DNA of 64,000 nt from Coriobacteriia bacterium (GCA_030530145.1 JAUMVN010000007.1:24048-88047), one strand, 5' to 3'. Numbered from the stretch's first letter, positions 42,833-51,772 are shown. A program made the numbers and translations. Notes: generated from the sequence alone by a model not told the origin.

Positions 42833-43540
42833 CTACTCGGCGAGGAAGTCGCGGGTAACGGAGGAGTCGACCTTGACGCCAGGGCCCATGGTCGAGGAGA
42901 CGGCGACGGACTTGACGTACTTGCCCTTGGCCGAGGACGGCTTGACGCGCAGGATCTCGGTGTAGAGGGCGGCGTAGTTCTCGACGAGCTTCTCGAGGTC
43001 GAAGGAAGCCTTGCCCACGGGGACGTGGCAGATGCCGTAACGGTCGGCGCGGTACTCGACGCGGCCAGCCTTGAGCTCGGAGACCATCTTGGCGACGTCC
43101 ATGGTCACGGTGCCGAGCTTGGGGTTCGGCATGAGGCCGCGGGGGCCGAGGATCTTGCCGATGCGGCCGACCTTGGCCATCATGTTCGGAGTGGCGATGG
43201 CGGCGTCGAAGTTGATCTCGCCCTTCTGGATCTGGGCGACGAGCTCGTCGGAGCCGATGACGTCGGCGCCGGCCTCCTCGGCCTCGCGGGCCTTCTCGCC
43301 CTCGGCGAAGACGGCGACGCGGACGGTCTTGCCGGTGCCGTGGGGCAGCGAGATGGAGCCGCGGACGTTCTGGTCGGCCTTACGGGTGTCGACGCCGAGG
43401 CGGATGGAGACCTCGACGGTCTCGTCGAACTTGGCGGTGGCGAGCTCCTTGACGAGGGCCAGGGCCTCCTTCGGCGCGTAGAGCTTGGCGGTGTCGACCT
43501 TGGCGAAGTTGGCCTTGTAGTTCTTACCGTGCTTAGGCAT
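42833..43540 (-). CDS. rplA: 50S ribosomal protein L1 (uL1)
   Basis: L1-stalk protein that moves deacylated tRNA out of the E site. The 235 residues have [20 protein letters not shown], the signature [23 protein letters not shown] split over residues ~115-140, and a normal C-terminal half. It is preceded by a hairpin terminator 43610-43642 after rplK, so its level may be set partly by read-through. Confidence 0.97.
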   Translation of the reverse strand: MPKHGKNYKANFAKVDTAKLYAPKEALALVKELATAKFDETVEVSIRLGVDTRKADQNVRGSISLPHGTGKTVRVAVFAEGEKAREAEEAGADVIGSDELVAQIQKGEINFDAAIATPNMMAKVGRIGKILGPRGLMPNPKLGTVTMDVAKMVSELKAGRVEYRADRYGICHVPVGKASFDLEKLVENYAALYTEILRVKPSSAKGKYVKSVAVSSTMGPGVKVDSSVTRDFLAE

Positions 43541-43609
43541 TCGGAATACCTCCTGTGGTCAACGGGCTGAACGCCCTCCCACATCATATGCGGCGCGACG
43601 CCGCGGTTA

Positions 43610-43642
43610 CAGAAAAGAGCGCCCTCCCCTAAAGAAGGGCGC
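43610..43642 (-). terminator. Terminator or attenuator between rplK and rplA
   Basis: On the minus strand GCGCCCT...AGGGCGC is followed by TCTTTTCTG (plus-strand arms 43619-43625 and 43636-43642). It lies about 17 nt past the rplK stop; since rplA follows with no promoter of its own that I can see, it is more likely a partial terminator. Confidence 0.7.
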
Positions 43643-43659
43643 GTGGAGCCAAAGGTACG

Positions 43660-44085
43660 CTACTCGGCGATGGTGACGCCCATGGAGCGAGCGGTGCCGG
43701 CCACGATCTTCTTGGCGGCCTCGATGTCGTTGGCGTTGAGGTCCGGCATCTTGATCTCGGCGATCTTGGTGAGCTGCTCCTGGGAGAGCTGGCCGACCTT
43801 GTCGCGCTGGGGCACGCCGGAGCCGCTCTTGATGCCGAGCTCCTTGAGGATGAGCTTGGCCGCCGGCGGGGTCTTGGTGACGAAGTCGAAGGACTTGTCC
43901 TCGTAGACGGTGATCTCGACGGGGATGATGTCGCCGGACTTGTCCTTGGTGGCGGCGTTGAAGGCCTGGCAGAACTGCATGATGTTCACGCCGGCGGCGC
44001 CGAGGGCGGGACCAACGGGAGGCGCGGGGTTGGCGGCGCCTGCGGGGATCTGGAGCTTGATGAACTTCGTGACCTTCTTGGCCAT
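43660..44085 (-). CDS. rplK: 50S ribosomal protein L11 (uL11)
   Basis: Protein of the GTPase-associated centre, needed for RelA activation and the thiopeptide-binding site. The 141 residues contain [20 protein letters not shown] (conserved proline helix), the linker and the C-terminal RNA-binding domain with [20 protein letters not shown]. It follows nusG after 93 nt. Confidence 0.97.
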   Translation of the reverse strand: MAKKVTKFIKLQIPAGAANPAPPVGPALGAAGVNIMQFCQAFNAATKDKSGDIIPVEITVYEDKSFDFVTKTPPAAKLILKELGIKSGSGVPQRDKVGQLSQEQLTKIAEIKMPDLNANDIEAAKKIVAGTARSMGVTIAE

Positions 44086-44178
44086 GAGAACCTCCTGAGG
44101 TAGTTAGGTAGGAAGAAGTGCTATGTAATCGCCGGCCCGAGAAGCAATCCCCGAGGGGAACGGAACCGGACGGGGTTT

Positions 44179-44733
44179 CTAACCGATCGTGGCGATCTGG
44201 TCGAGGGTGAGCTCGACCGCCGTCTCGCGTCCGAAGATGGTGAGCATGACCTTGACCTTGCCGGACTCGGACATGACCTCCGAGACGACGCCGTCGAAGT
44301 CGGCAAGAGGACCGGAGACGACCTTGATGGCCTGGCCGACCTCGAGGTTGATGTTCGTGCGCTTGGGGGCCGCCTGCTCGGTGCGGGAGCGACGGTCGCC
44401 GGAGCGACGCATGATCTTATCGAACTCGTCGCGGCGAAGCGGGGTCGGCTTGCCGTCGAGGCCGACGAAGCCGGTCACGCCCGGGGTGTTGCGGACGACG
44501 GCCCAGGTGTTGTCGTCGACCTCCATGCGAACGAGGACATACGACGGGAAGACCTTGTTCTCCTTGGTCTCCCTCTTGCCGCCCTCCTTGAGCTCCGTGA
44601 CCTCCTCGGTCGGAATCTTGATGTCGACGACCTTGTCCTGCAGGCCATAGATCTCGATACGGTGCTCAAGGTCGGTCTTGACCTTGTTCTCGTAGCCGGA
44701 GTAAGTGTGGATGACGTACCAACGCTTAGCCAT
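44179..44733 (-). CDS. nusG: Transcription elongation factor NusG
   Basis: Binds RNA polymerase and links it to ribosomes (S10) or Rho. The 184 residues have the NGN domain (KRWYVIHTYSGYENKVKTDL, VLVRMEVDDNTWAVVRNTPG), a short basic linker (~110-120) and the C-terminal KOW (VVSGPLADFDGVVSEV). There is no large insertion. It starts 3 nt after secE. Confidence 0.97.
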   Translation of the reverse strand: MAKRWYVIHTYSGYENKVKTDLEHRIEIYGLQDKVVDIKIPTEEVTELKEGGKRETKENKVFPSYVLVRMEVDDNTWAVVRNTPGVTGFVGLDGKPTPLRRDEFDKIMRRSGDRRSRTEQAAPKRTNINLEVGQAIKVVSGPLADFDGVVSEVMSESGKVKVMLTIFGRETAVELTLDQIATIG

Positions 44734-44736
44734 TGC

Positions 44737-45099
44737 TTACCCCCTCAGGCTCGTGAAGCCCACGAGCGCGGCGACGATACCGGTGTCGACGAGCCAAATA
44801 AGGACGCCGAAGACCACGAGCATGATGATGACGGCGCAGGAGTACGTCTTCAGCTCGTCCTTAGAAGGCCACGTGACGCGGCGCATCTCGGACTTGACGT
44901 CCCCGAACCAGTTGGCAATGCGCTTGAAGAAGCCCGGCTTCTTGTTCTTCTCGGCCTTGGCGACGGCCTTGGAAGGCTCCTTCTGCGCAGCCTGGGAACC
45001 CGCTGCAGGGGCAGAGGCCGCCTGCGCCGCTTCGACGCGGGCGCGCTCTTCGGCGCGCGCCTTGCGGACGCTCCTCTTTTGACGGTCCTTGTTCGCCAT
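44737..45099 (-). CDS. secE: SecE, preprotein translocase subunit
   Basis: Small essential clamp of the SecYEG channel. The 120 residues have a basic, Ala-rich cytoplasmic N-terminus (~1-55), an amphipathic helix with the conserved VKSEMRRVTWPSKDELKTYS and a single membrane segment (VIIMLVVFGVLIWLVDTG). It lies directly upstream of nusG, its near-universal neighbour. Confidence 0.96.
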   Translation of the reverse strand: MANKDRQKRSVRKARAEERARVEAAQAASAPAAGSQAAQKEPSKAVAKAEKNKKPGFFKRIANWFGDVKSEMRRVTWPSKDELKTYSCAVIIMLVVFGVLIWLVDTGIVAALVGFTSLRG

Positions 45100-45132
45100 G
45101 GGCGATCTCCCTAAATAGTGCTGTACATAGAA

Positions 45133-45160
45133 ACCGGCTAACCCTTACGGGAAAGCCGGT
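45133..45160 (-). terminator. Hairpin between tRNA-Trp and secE
   Basis: The stem ACCGGCT/AGCCGGT extended by TTCCC/GGGTT pairs is followed on the minus strand by TTCTATG. The T-run is weak, so it is better read as a processing or partial-termination hairpin between tRNA-Trp and secE than a full stop. Confidence 0.5.
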
Positions 45161-45169
45161 GGTGAAATC

Positions 45170-45245
45170 TGGCAGGCCAGGAAGGACTCGAACCCTCAAC
45201 AAACGGTTTTGGAGACCGCCGCTCTACCATTGGAGCTACTGGCCT
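45170..45245 (-). tRNA. trnW: tRNA-Trp (CCA anticodon)
   Basis: Minus strand AGGCCAGTAGCTCCAATGGT starts the acceptor and D arm; the anticodon stem-loop GCGGT-CTCCAAA-ACCGT gives anticodon CCA, and the T arm GAGGGTTCGAGTCCTTC is standard. The 3' CCA is encoded. It lies between rpmG and secE, where actinobacteria often carry tRNA-Trp. Confidence 0.95.
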
Positions 45246-45270
45246 GTAAATGAAGACCCACCGCTAGATT

Positions 45271-45420
45271 TTAGCGGGTCTCCTTGTGGAGCGTGTGCTT
45301 ACGGCACCAACGGCAGTACTTCTTCAACTCCATGCGATCGGGGTTGTTGGTCTTGTTCTTATCCGTGGTGTAGTTGCGGCGCTTGCACTCAGTGCACGCA
45401 AGAGTAACCAGAGTACGCAT
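45271..45420 (-). CDS. rpmG: 50S ribosomal protein L33 (bL33), zinc-binding form
   Basis: Small E-site protein. The 49 residues read [20 protein letters not shown]...[14 protein letters not shown]; the CTEC/CRWC pairs show the zinc-binding form. AGGAG lies 5 nt before the ATG. It stands directly before tRNA-Trp and secE, the common arrangement, with its own promoter at 45479-45508. Confidence 0.95.
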   Translation of the reverse strand: MRTLVTLACTECKRRNYTTDKNKTNNPDRMELKKYCRWCRKHTLHKETR

Positions 45421-45478
45421 GAATCCTCCTGAACACGTAGCCAATCCGAATCTCTTATTCGAACTGACGCGGTGGTAA

Positions 45479-45508
45479 ACATTACCGTAGGGTCGCTTAA
45501 CCTGTCAA
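45479..45508 (-). promoter_or_regulatory. rpmG-secE-nusG promoter
   Basis: On the minus strand a perfect TTGACA (rc of 45503-45508), 18 bp, then TAATGT (rc of 45479-45484), about 60 nt before rpmG. It probably drives rpmG, tRNA-Trp, secE, nusG, rplK and rplA. Confidence 0.8.
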
Positions 45509-45577
45509 GCGACGCGCTTGATAAAAATACGGTGCACAAAACCGCCACAGATGTTGGCGTTACTCGACGCGACGCGA

Positions 45578-45611
45578 TTAAAAAACCCGGCGCCCACGAG
45601 GGGCGCCGGGC
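45578..45611 (-). terminator. Terminator of tuf
   Basis: A perfect 10-bp stem CCCGGCGCCC/GGGCGCCGGG (plus-strand 45586-45595 and 45601-45610) is followed on the minus strand by TTTTTTAATCG. It lies about 35 nt past the tuf stop. Confidence 0.9.
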
Positions 45612-45643
45612 AATCAAGCAAAGTTAGAACCTGGGGTTCGAAT

Positions 45644-46855
45644 CTACTCGATGATGGAGGTCACGCGGCCGTCGCCGACGGTGTGGCCACCCTCGCGGAT
45701 AGCGAACTTGAGGCCCTGCTCCATAGCGATGGCGTGGATGAGCTCGCAGGTGACGGTGATGTGGTCGCCGGGCATAGCCATCTCAACCTTGGTGCCGTTG
45801 GAGTCGGTGAGCTCCTGCACGTCGCCGGTGATGTCGGTGGTGCGGAAGTAGAACTGCGGACGGTAACCAGCGAAGAACGGGGTGTGACGGCCGCCCTCCT
45901 CCTTGGTCAGAACGTAGATCTCACCGGTGAACTTCTTGTGCGGGGTAACGGAGCCGGGCTTGCAGAGAACCTGGCCGCGCTCGATCTGCTCGCGCTTGAT
46001 GCCGCGGAGAAGGATGCCCACGTTGTCGCCAGCCTCGCAGAAGTCCATGGTCTTGCGGAACATCTCGATGCCGGTGGCGACGGAGGTCTGGGTCTCCTTG
46101 ATGCCGACGATCTCGACGGGGTCGTTGAGCTTGAGCTCGCCGCGCTCGACACGACCGGTGGCGACGGTGCCGCGGCCAGAGATGGTCATGACGTCCTCGA
46201 TGGCCATCAGGAACGGCTTCTCGTTGTCGCGGGCCGGGGTCGGGATGTAGGAGTCGACCTGGTGCATGAGCTCGGTGATGGAGTCAACCCACTTCTGCTC
46301 GCCGTTGAGGGCGCCGAGGGCGGAGCCGCGGATGATCGGCAGGTCGTCGCCGGGGAAGTCGTACTCGGAGAGGAGGTCGCGGGTCTCCATCTCGACGAGG
46401 TCGATGAGCTCCTCGTCGTCAACCATGTCGCACTTGTTCAGGAAGACGATGATGTAGGGGACGCCGACCTGACGGGCGAGGAGGATGTGCTCGCGGGTCT
46501 GGGCCATGGGGCCGTCGGTGGCGGCGATGACGAGGATGGCGCCGTCCATCTGAGCCGCACCGGAGATCATGTTCTTGATGTAGTCAGCGTGGCCCGGGCA
46601 GTCGACGTGAGCGTAGTGGCGCTCCCAGGTCTCGTACTCGATGTGGGCGACGTTGATGGTAATGCCGCGCTGACGCTCCTCGGGAGCCTTGTCGATGTTC
46701 TCGAAGGCGGTGTAGTCGGCCTTGCAGCCCTCGGTCTCGGAGAGAACCTTGGTGATAGCGGCGGTCGTGGTGGTCTTGCCGTGGTCGACGTGACCAATCG
46801 TACCGATGTTTACGTGGGGCTTAGAACGGTCGAACTTCTCCTTGGCCATTGCCAT
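45644..46855 (-). CDS. tuf: Elongation factor Tu
   Basis: GTPase that delivers aminoacyl-tRNA to the ribosome. The 403 residues have the P-loop [12 protein letters not shown] (~18), switch 2 [12 protein letters not shown] (~86), NKCDM (~141) and the tRNA-binding domains 2 and 3. It is the only tuf in the window and stands behind tRNA genes, as in E. coli tufB, instead of in the str operon. Confidence 0.97.
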   Translation of the reverse strand: MAMAKEKFDRSKPHVNIGTIGHVDHGKTTTTAAITKVLSETEGCKADYTAFENIDKAPEERQRGITINVAHIEYETWERHYAHVDCPGHADYIKNMISGAAQMDGAILVIAATDGPMAQTREHILLARQVGVPYIIVFLNKCDMVDDEELIDLVEMETRDLLSEYDFPGDDLPIIRGSALGALNGEQKWVDSITELMHQVDSYIPTPARDNEKPFLMAIEDVMTISGRGTVATGRVERGELKLNDPVEIVGIKETQTSVATGIEMFRKTMDFCEAGDNVGILLRGIKREQIERGQVLCKPGSVTPHKKFTGEIYVLTKEEGGRHTPFFAGYRPQFYFRTTDITGDVQELTDSNGTKVEMAMPGDHITVTCELIHAIAMEQGLKFAIREGGHTVGDGRVTSIIE

Positions 46856-46920
46856 CCTCCTTTTGGAAGAACTAACTGCTACATATGCTGAGCGGCGACC
46901 GAAGCCGCCGCCTGAAGCTC

Positions 46921-46997
46921 TGGTACCGGTGACTGGATTCGAACCAGTGACATCGCGGGTATGAGCCGCGTGCTCTAACCAGCTGAGCTACACCGGC
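46921..46997 (-). tRNA. trnM: tRNA-Met (CAT anticodon)
   Basis: Minus strand GCCGGTGTAGCTCAGCTGGT; the anticodon stem-loop CGCGG-CTCATAC-CCGCG gives CAT. The acceptor pairs normally (GCCGGTG/CACCGGT, one G.U), unlike initiator tRNA, so it is an elongator-type tRNA-Met; a lysidine-modified tRNA-Ile2 has the same anticodon and cannot be excluded. CCA is encoded. It lies 65 nt upstream of tuf in the same transcript. Confidence 0.88.
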
Positions 46998-47019
46998 ATG
47001 GTGCCGAACATCTTGAGAA

Positions 47020-47095
47020 TGGAGCCCGCGACCGGATTCGAACCGGTGACCTCTTCGTTACCAACGAAGTGCTCTACCGACTGAGCTACACGGGC
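47020..47095 (-). tRNA. trnT: tRNA-Thr (GGT anticodon)
   Basis: Minus strand GCCCGTGTAGCTCAGTCGGT; the anticodon stem-loop CTTCG-TTGGTAA-CGAAG gives GGT, reading ACC/ACT. T arm CCGGTTCGAATCCGG, discriminator T, CCA encoded. It is co-transcribed between tRNA-Tyr and tRNA-Met. Confidence 0.95.
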
Positions 47096-47096
47096 A

Positions 47097-47180
47097 TGGT
47101 GGGGATGCTTGGACTCGAACCAAGGAACCCAGAGGGAGCGGATTTACAGTCCGCCGCAGTTGCCGCTGTGCCACATCCCC
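47097..47180 (-). tRNA. trnY: tRNA-Tyr (GTA anticodon)
   Basis: Minus strand GGGGATGTGGCACAGCGGCA; the anticodon stem-loop GCGGA-CTGTAAA-TCCGC gives GTA. The 84-nt length includes the long variable arm of class II bacterial tRNA-Tyr. CCA is encoded. It is the first tRNA after the promoter at 47234-47262. Confidence 0.95.
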
Positions 47181-47233
47181 ATTCCGTTATCAAGAACCTG
47201 CGTGGAAGCAACCTCCCCTGCAAGCGGTTTGAA

Positions 47234-47262
47234 ATATTACGGCTCGTCCAGAAACTTGTCAA
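47234..47262 (-). promoter_or_regulatory. Promoter of the tRNA-Tyr-Thr-Met-tuf operon
   Basis: On the minus strand a perfect TTGACA (rc of 47257-47262), 17 bp, then TAATAT (rc of 47234-47239), about 55 nt before tRNA-Tyr. A GGATACGCCCGG element ends 14 bp upstream of the -35. Confidence 0.85.
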
Positions 47263-47276
47263 CGATTACCCCGCAC

Positions 47277-47288
47277 CCGGGCGTATCC
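47277..47288 (-). promoter_or_regulatory. GGATACGCCCGG upstream element (tRNA-tuf operon)
   Basis: The same 12-mer as at 10009 and 24391, with flank GTGCGGGGTAAT. Its place just upstream of a strong -35 mirrors the str promoter. Confidence 0.6.
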
Positions 47289-47357
47289 CGTCCTCAATTT
47301 CTGCACATCCCCAGGTCAGGGACTTGCATGATGCCGGATATCGCCGGAATACGAATA

Positions 47358-47388
47358 GAAGGCCCGGCGATATTCTCGCCAGGCCTTC
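47358..47388 (-). terminator. Terminator downstream of tRNA-Thr(TGT)
   Basis: A 13-bp stem GAAGGCCTGGCGA/TCGCCGGGCCTTC on the minus strand (one G.U) begins about 10 nt past the CCA end and is followed by TATTCG. The T-run is short. It should separate this tRNA from the tRNA-tuf promoter. Confidence 0.65.
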
Positions 47389-47398
47389 CGAAAATTCC

Positions 47399-47473
47399 TG
47401 GAGCCGGTAGAGGGAGTCGAACCCCCAACCCACGGTTTACAAAACCGTTGCTCTGCCATTGAGCCATACCGGC
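47399..47473 (-). tRNA. trnT: tRNA-Thr (TGT anticodon)
   Basis: Minus strand GCCGGTATGGCTCAATGGCA; the anticodon stem-loop ACGGT-TTTGTAA-ACCGT gives TGT, reading ACA/ACG. Acceptor GCCGGTA/TACCGGC, discriminator T, CCA encoded. It follows the NYN gene by 45 nt and is closed by the hairpin 47358-47388. Confidence 0.95.
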
Positions 47474-47518
47474 GGGTTCGTTGAGTATAGCGGCTGCGGG
47501 GCCGGCGCGCCACTTGGG

Positions 47519-48058
47519 CTAGCGGCCGAGCAGCTTCCAGAGCTTCTGGCGCTGCTCCGGGGAGAGCCGGTCCTCGAGCGTCATGCGCTGGCGCTGGCGC
47601 GCCGCGTTCTCGCTCTCGTACTCGACGGCGAGGGCGTCCACGTCGTGCACGAGGACGTCGCTCGAGATCTTGCTCACGGGCACGCCGCCCACCGTGGCGC
47701 GGATAGTGGAGTCCGACGTGACCACGGTCACGGCATGCGGCGCAAGGCGCTCCTCCGTGACCAGCCGCTCGATGACGGCGTCGGCGCTCTCGCCCGTCTT
47801 CGAGAAGATCGTGCGCACGCCGCCCTTTGCCGTGTAGGGGCGCTCCGGCGAGACGTTGTTGGCCGCGTCGAAGACGATGACGGGCTCGTACTTCCCCTTC
47901 GCGTAGGCGGCGACGTCGGAGATGAGCAGGTCGCGGGACTGCTCGAAGGGGTCCGAGACGCCCGAGCGGTCCATGCGGGCAAGGTAGCGCTCGGACTTGA
48001 ATATGACGTTGTAGCCGTCGACGACGAGAAGGTCGAGGCGCTTCTTTGCCGCGGCCAT
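47519..48058 (-). CDS. NYN-domain endoribonuclease-like protein (YacP/Rae1 family)
   Basis: Probable PIN-like (NYN) ribonuclease. The 179 residues have LLVVDGYNVIFKSERY (first catalytic Asp, ~13), a central acidic strand VIVFDAANN (~62), TGESADAVIERLV (~100) and TVVTSDSTIRATV (~125), the expected acidic set. B. subtilis YacP (Rae1) is a ribosome-associated mRNA nuclease and sits, as here, next to rlmB. The helical tail ends LWKLLGR. I start at MAAAKKRL; upstream in-frame codons belong to rlmB. Confidence 0.85.
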   Translation of the reverse strand: MAAAKKRLDLLVVDGYNVIFKSERYLARMDRSGVSDPFEQSRDLLISDVAAYAKGKYEPVIVFDAANNVSPERPYTAKGGVRTIFSKTGESADAVIERLVTEERLAPHAVTVVTSDSTIRATVGGVPVSKISSDVLVHDVDALAVEYESENAARQRQRMTLEDRLSPEQRQKLWKLLGR

Positions 48059-48060
48059 GT

Positions 48061-48936
48061 TTAATCCCCCGTGCTCACGCGGCGGAGCCACTCGTAGGCC
48101 ATGACGGTGGTGGCCTGGGCGACGTTCAGCGACTCGACGCGGCCGCGCTGCGGCAGCTTCGCGGCGAAGTCGCACTTCTCGAGGACCAGGCGAGAGATGC
48201 CCGAGCCCTCCGAGCCCATGACGAGCGCGAGGCGGCCGCCCATGGGCGCGCCCCAGACGTCGGCCTCGGCGTGCTCGGTCGAGGCGCAGGCCCAGAAGCC
48301 CGCCTCTTTGAGCTGCTCGAGCGCGCGCGGGAGATTGGCAACCTGCGCGATGGGGATGTGCAGGACGGCGCCCGCCGAGGTCTTGTACGCCCCGACGCCG
48401 ACCTTGGCGGCGCGCGCGTTGGCGATGACGACGCCCGCGGCGCCCACGACCTCGGCCGTGCGCACGATCGCGCCGAAGTTGCCCTCGTCCGTCACGTGGT
48501 CGAGGACGATGACGAGCGCGTCGCCCTCCCCCGCCGCGCGGACGACGTCGGAGAGCTGCGCGTACTGGAACGGCTTCGTCCGGACGACGACGCCCTGGTG
48601 GGCGCCGTGGCTCGAGAGCTGGTCCAGGCGGGAGCGGGGCACGCGCTCAACGGCCACTCCCCTGCCCTCGAGGCGCTCGGCCAGGCGCTCGAGCTCGCGG
48701 TCCTGCCGGCCCGTCGGCGCCGCGACGAGGGCGCTTTTGAGCGGCATGCCGGCGGCCAGGGCCTCGTCGACCGCCCGGCGCCCCTCGATGAGGTCCGAAC
48801 GGCCGGCCGCGCCCTGGGGCGCGGGGGCCTTGCGGGGGCGGCCGGCGGCCGGGCGGCCCGCCGTCGGGCGGGAACCCGCGCCGCGGCCGCGCTGCTTGCC
48901 GCCCGGGGCGGCGCCTTGCTTGGTGCTTCTTGCCAT
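48061..48936 (-). CDS. rlmB: 23S rRNA (guanosine-2'-O-)-methyltransferase RlmB
   Basis: SPOUT/TrmH-family methyltransferase, expected to modify G2251-type positions of 23S rRNA. The 291 residues have a basic, Gly/Pro/Arg-rich N-terminal extension (~1-45), a substrate-binding domain with LIEGRRAVDEALAAGM and the SPOUT knot ALVMGSEGSGISRLV and ESLNVAQATTVMAYEW. It lies 3 nt after cysS. Confidence 0.92.
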   Translation of the reverse strand: MARSTKQGAAPGGKQRGRGAGSRPTAGRPAAGRPRKAPAPQGAAGRSDLIEGRRAVDEALAAGMPLKSALVAAPTGRQDRELERLAERLEGRGVAVERVPRSRLDQLSSHGAHQGVVVRTKPFQYAQLSDVVRAAGEGDALVIVLDHVTDEGNFGAIVRTAEVVGAAGVVIANARAAKVGVGAYKTSAGAVLHIPIAQVANLPRALEQLKEAGFWACASTEHAEADVWGAPMGGRLALVMGSEGSGISRLVLEKCDFAAKLPQRGRVESLNVAQATTVMAYEWLRRVSTGD

Positions 48937-48939
48937 GCG

Positions 48940-50415
48940 CTACGCCTTCTTGTGGACGCGGGCGCCGGAGGCGGTGTCCTCGACGACCAGGCCCAAGGCC
49001 GCGATGCCGTCGCGGATGGCGTCCGCGCGGCCCCAGTCCTTGGCGGCGCGGGCCTCCTGGCGCGCGTCGAGAAGCGCCGCGGCGGCGTCGCTCGCCGAGT
49101 CGCCCTCGTAGCCGGCGACCTCGCGGGCAAGGTCGACGAGCTCGTGCGGCAGCTCGTCGGCGGCCTCGCGGGCGAGGTCGATGCCGAGGACGCTCGAGAG
49201 CTCGCAGAGCGTGTCCGCCGCGCGCAGGCAGACGGCGTTCGCATAGCGCTCGCCGGCCGCGTCGAGGTAGGTGTTCGCGGCCGTGACCAGCGAGAAGATC
49301 GCCGCCAGGCCGCCAGCGGTGTTGAAGTCGTCGTCCATCTGGCGCTCGAAGTCCTCGCGCGCGGCGTCCACGACGCGGCCGAACTCGCGGTCGGCCTCCT
49401 CCAGCGCGCCGTCCTTGGGCTTCTGGCCCGCGGCCCAGCGCAGGTTGCGCACGCAGGTCTGCATGCGCTCGAGGGTGCCGACGGTGCCGTCGAGGCGCTC
49501 GAAGCTGAAGTCGAGCGGGGCGCGGTACTGGGTTTGGAGCATGAGCAGGCGCACCGCGTCGGCGGGGTACTTGTCGAGCACCTCCTTGAGCGTGAAGAAG
49601 TTGCCGAGCGACTTGGACATCTTGTCGCCGTTGACGCGCAGCATGCCCGCGTGCATCCAGGTGTTGGCGAGGGCCTTGTCCCAGGCGCACATGGCCTGCG
49701 CGGTCTCGTTCTCGTGGTGCGGGAAGATAAGGTCGGCGCCGCCGCCGTGGATATCGATGGGGGTGCCCAGGTAGCGGTGGATCATGGCGCAGCACTCGGT
49801 GTGCCAGCCGGGGCGCCCGTCTCCCCAGGGCGAGGGCCAGCTGGGCTCGCCGGGCTTGGCGGCCTTCCAGAGGGCGAAGTCGAAGGGGTCGCGCTTCTCG
49901 TCGTTGACCTCCACGCGCTCGCCGGCGCGCAGCTGGTCGAGGTCGCGGCCCGAGAGGATGCCGTAGTTATGGTCGGATCGCACGGAGAAGTACACGTCGC
50001 CGGAGGGCACCGGGTACGCGAAGCCCTTCTCGATGAGGAGCTGGATCATCTCCTGCATGGCCTCGATCTCGCGCGTGGCGCGCGGGCGGATATCGGGGTC
50101 GAGGATGCCGAAGCGGTGCATCTGCTCGATGAAGGCAGCTGAGAACTCCTCGGCGACCTCGGCGGCGGTGCGGCCCTGCTCGTTGGCGCGGTTGATGATC
50201 TTGTCGTCGACGTCGGTGAGGTTCTGCGCGAAGGTCACCTGGTAGCCCTTGTGCATGAGGTAGCGGCGGATGACGTCGAACGAGAGGAACGTGCGCGCGT
50301 TGCCGATGTGGATCTGGTCGTAGACCGTGGGGCCGCACACGTACATGCGGATCTTGCCCTCCTCGATGGGGACGAGCTCCTCTTTGCGGTGGGTCTGGCT
50401 GTTATAGACGAGCAT
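48940..50415 (-). CDS. cysS: Cysteinyl-tRNA synthetase
   Basis: Class I synthetase that charges tRNA-Cys. The 491 residues show the zinc-site Cys in MYVCGPTVYDQIHIGNAR (with HIGN as the HIGH motif, ~35), WHTECCAM, GGGADLIFPHHENE, and KMSKSLGNF (~265). I choose MLVYNSQTHR because GAGGAG lies 7 nt upstream; an extension of 17 codons upstream has no ribosome binding site. It comes after ispF, as in the Bacillus ispD-ispF-...-cysS region. Confidence 0.96.
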   Translation of the reverse strand: MLVYNSQTHRKEELVPIEEGKIRMYVCGPTVYDQIHIGNARTFLSFDVIRRYLMHKGYQVTFAQNLTDVDDKIINRANEQGRTAAEVAEEFSAAFIEQMHRFGILDPDIRPRATREIEAMQEMIQLLIEKGFAYPVPSGDVYFSVRSDHNYGILSGRDLDQLRAGERVEVNDEKRDPFDFALWKAAKPGEPSWPSPWGDGRPGWHTECCAMIHRYLGTPIDIHGGGADLIFPHHENETAQAMCAWDKALANTWMHAGMLRVNGDKMSKSLGNFFTLKEVLDKYPADAVRLLMLQTQYRAPLDFSFERLDGTVGTLERMQTCVRNLRWAAGQKPKDGALEEADREFGRVVDAAREDFERQMDDDFNTAGGLAAIFSLVTAANTYLDAAGERYANAVCLRAADTLCELSSVLGIDLAREAADELPHELVDLAREVAGYEGDSASDAAAALLDARQEARAAKDWGRADAIRDGIAALGLVVEDTASGARVHKKA

Positions 50416-50489
50416 GCTGCGCTCCTCGCTCTTCTTTCCAAAAGGTACTGACACAGGGTAATACACGCGTCGGGCAAGAAGCCCGGCGG

Positions 50490-50969
50490 CTAGTCTTTCT
50501 CGAGCAGGGCGACGGCCCAGGCGGCGATGCCCTCCTTGCGCCCCACGAAGCCGAGCTTCTCGGTCGTGGTCGCCTTGACGCCCACGGCGTCGACGGGCAG
50601 GCCCATGGCGGCGGCCATGTTCTCTCGCATCTGCTCGCGGTAGGGCGCGAGCTTGGGGGCCTGGGCCGCCACGGTACAGTCGCAGTCGACGATGCGCCAG
50701 CCGCGCTCGCGGACCAGGGCCGCCACGCGCCCGAGCAGCTCAATCGAGTCCGCGCCCTCGTAGGCGGGGTCGTCGTCGGGGAAGAGCTTGCCGATGTCGC
50801 CCTCCCGCAGGGCGCCGAGGAGCGCGTCCATGAGGGCATGGGCCAGGACGTCGGCGTCCGAATGGCCGAGAAGCCCGCGCTCGCAGGGCACGTCGACGCC
50901 GCCCAGGACGCACCTGCGCCCCTCGGCGAAGGCGTGCACGTCGAAACCGTGCCCGATTCTTAAGCCCAT
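50490..50969 (-). CDS. ispF: 2-C-methyl-D-erythritol 2,4-cyclodiphosphate synthase
   Basis: Fifth step of the MEP isoprenoid pathway. The 159 residues carry the metal site [11 protein letters not shown] (Asp8/His10 type) and [18 protein letters not shown] (His ~42), and C-terminal [19 protein letters not shown]. The ATG lies inside the ispD end (10-nt overlap), so the two pathway enzymes are coupled. Confidence 0.96.
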   Translation of the reverse strand: MGLRIGHGFDVHAFAEGRRCVLGGVDVPCERGLLGHSDADVLAHALMDALLGALREGDIGKLFPDDDPAYEGADSIELLGRVAALVRERGWRIVDCDCTVAAQAPKLAPYREQMRENMAAAMGLPVDAVGVKATTTEKLGFVGRKEGIAAWAVALLEKD

Positions 50970-51772
50970 GGCCCTTCCCTTCTCGGCATTCTTCCGCAGC
51001 CTTCCTCCACGAGGCGCTGCTCGAGCGTGGCGGCCGCCACCGCGAGGTCCTCGGGGACGGTCACCTTGAGGTTGTCGCGCGAGCACTCGACGCAGACGAC
51101 CTTGCCGCCGTGGCGCTCCACGAGCGAGGAGTCGTCCGTGCCGGCGAAGCCGTCCCAGAACGCCGCCTTGTACGCGGCCACGAGCGGCTTGGCGCGGAAG
51201 ACCTGCGGGGTCTGCGCCGCCCAGTAGAACGACCGGTCCGGCGTCGCGATGACCTGCGTGCCCTCGACGAGCTTGAGCGTGTCGATGGAGCGGTGGGCGC
51301 AGATGGCGCCGGCGAGCGAGGCGTCGGCGCGGACCGTGGCGCAGGCCCGCTCGATGGCCTCGACCTCGATGAGCGGGCGCGCGGAGTCGTGGACGGCAAT
51401 TAGCGCCTGGTCGCGTGCCACATTCCGGAGCCCCGAGAAAACCGAGTCCTGACGGGTGGCCCCGGACGGGGCGAAGCTCACGGGCTTGGCGAGCGTCAGG
51501 CGGCCGAGCACCTCTTCCTGGACGAGCGCGACCTTGTCGGGCGCGCAGACGACGACGAGCGACGCCACGCTCGGCGCGCGGTCGAACGCCATCACGGACC
51601 AGGCCATGAGCGGAAGCCCGCACAGGTCGACGAACTGCTTGCCGCGCGGGTCGCCGAAGCGCTCGCCGGTCCCGCCGGCGAGGATGATCGCGCAGGTGTC
51701 GGGGCCGGGGGCCGCCGAGGCCGCCAGCTCGGGCTCGGCGCAGGGGCAGGCGCACATGTTGCCCGCGCTCAT
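50960..51772 (-). CDS. ispD: 2-C-methyl-D-erythritol 4-phosphate cytidylyltransferase
   Basis: Third step of the MEP pathway, transferring CMP to MEP. The 270 residues have the CTP-binding [18 protein letters not shown] (~35-52), VHDSARPLI (~130) and the C-terminal [10 protein letters not shown]. About 30 residues, Cys/Pro/Ala-rich ([12 protein letters not shown]), precede the catalytic fold and are absent from typical IspD. The ATG overlaps the disA stop as ATGA, with GGGGGAAG upstream, so the extension seems real. Confidence 0.93.
   Translation of the reverse strand: MSAGNMCACPCAEPELAASAAPGPDTCAIILAGGTGERFGDPRGKQFVDLCGLPLMAWSVMAFDRAPSVASLVVVCAPDKVALVQEEVLGRLTLAKPVSFAPSGATRQDSVFSGLRNVARDQALIAVHDSARPLIEVEAIERACATVRADASLAGAICAHRSIDTLKLVEGTQVIATPDRSFYWAAQTPQVFRAKPLVAAYKAAFWDGFAGTDDSSLVERHGGKVVCVECSRDNLKVTVPEDLAVAAATLEQRLVEEGCGRMPRREGPWA

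Noticed and set aside
46921..46997. Initiator tRNA-fMet
   Set aside because: The first acceptor pair is formed, and the initiator usually has an unpaired first base and GGG/CCC anticodon-stem pairs, which are absent here.
47358..47388. tRNA-like fold as an extra RNA gene
   Set aside because: It is a plain 13-bp hairpin placed right after tRNA-Thr with no cloverleaf pairing; called a terminator.
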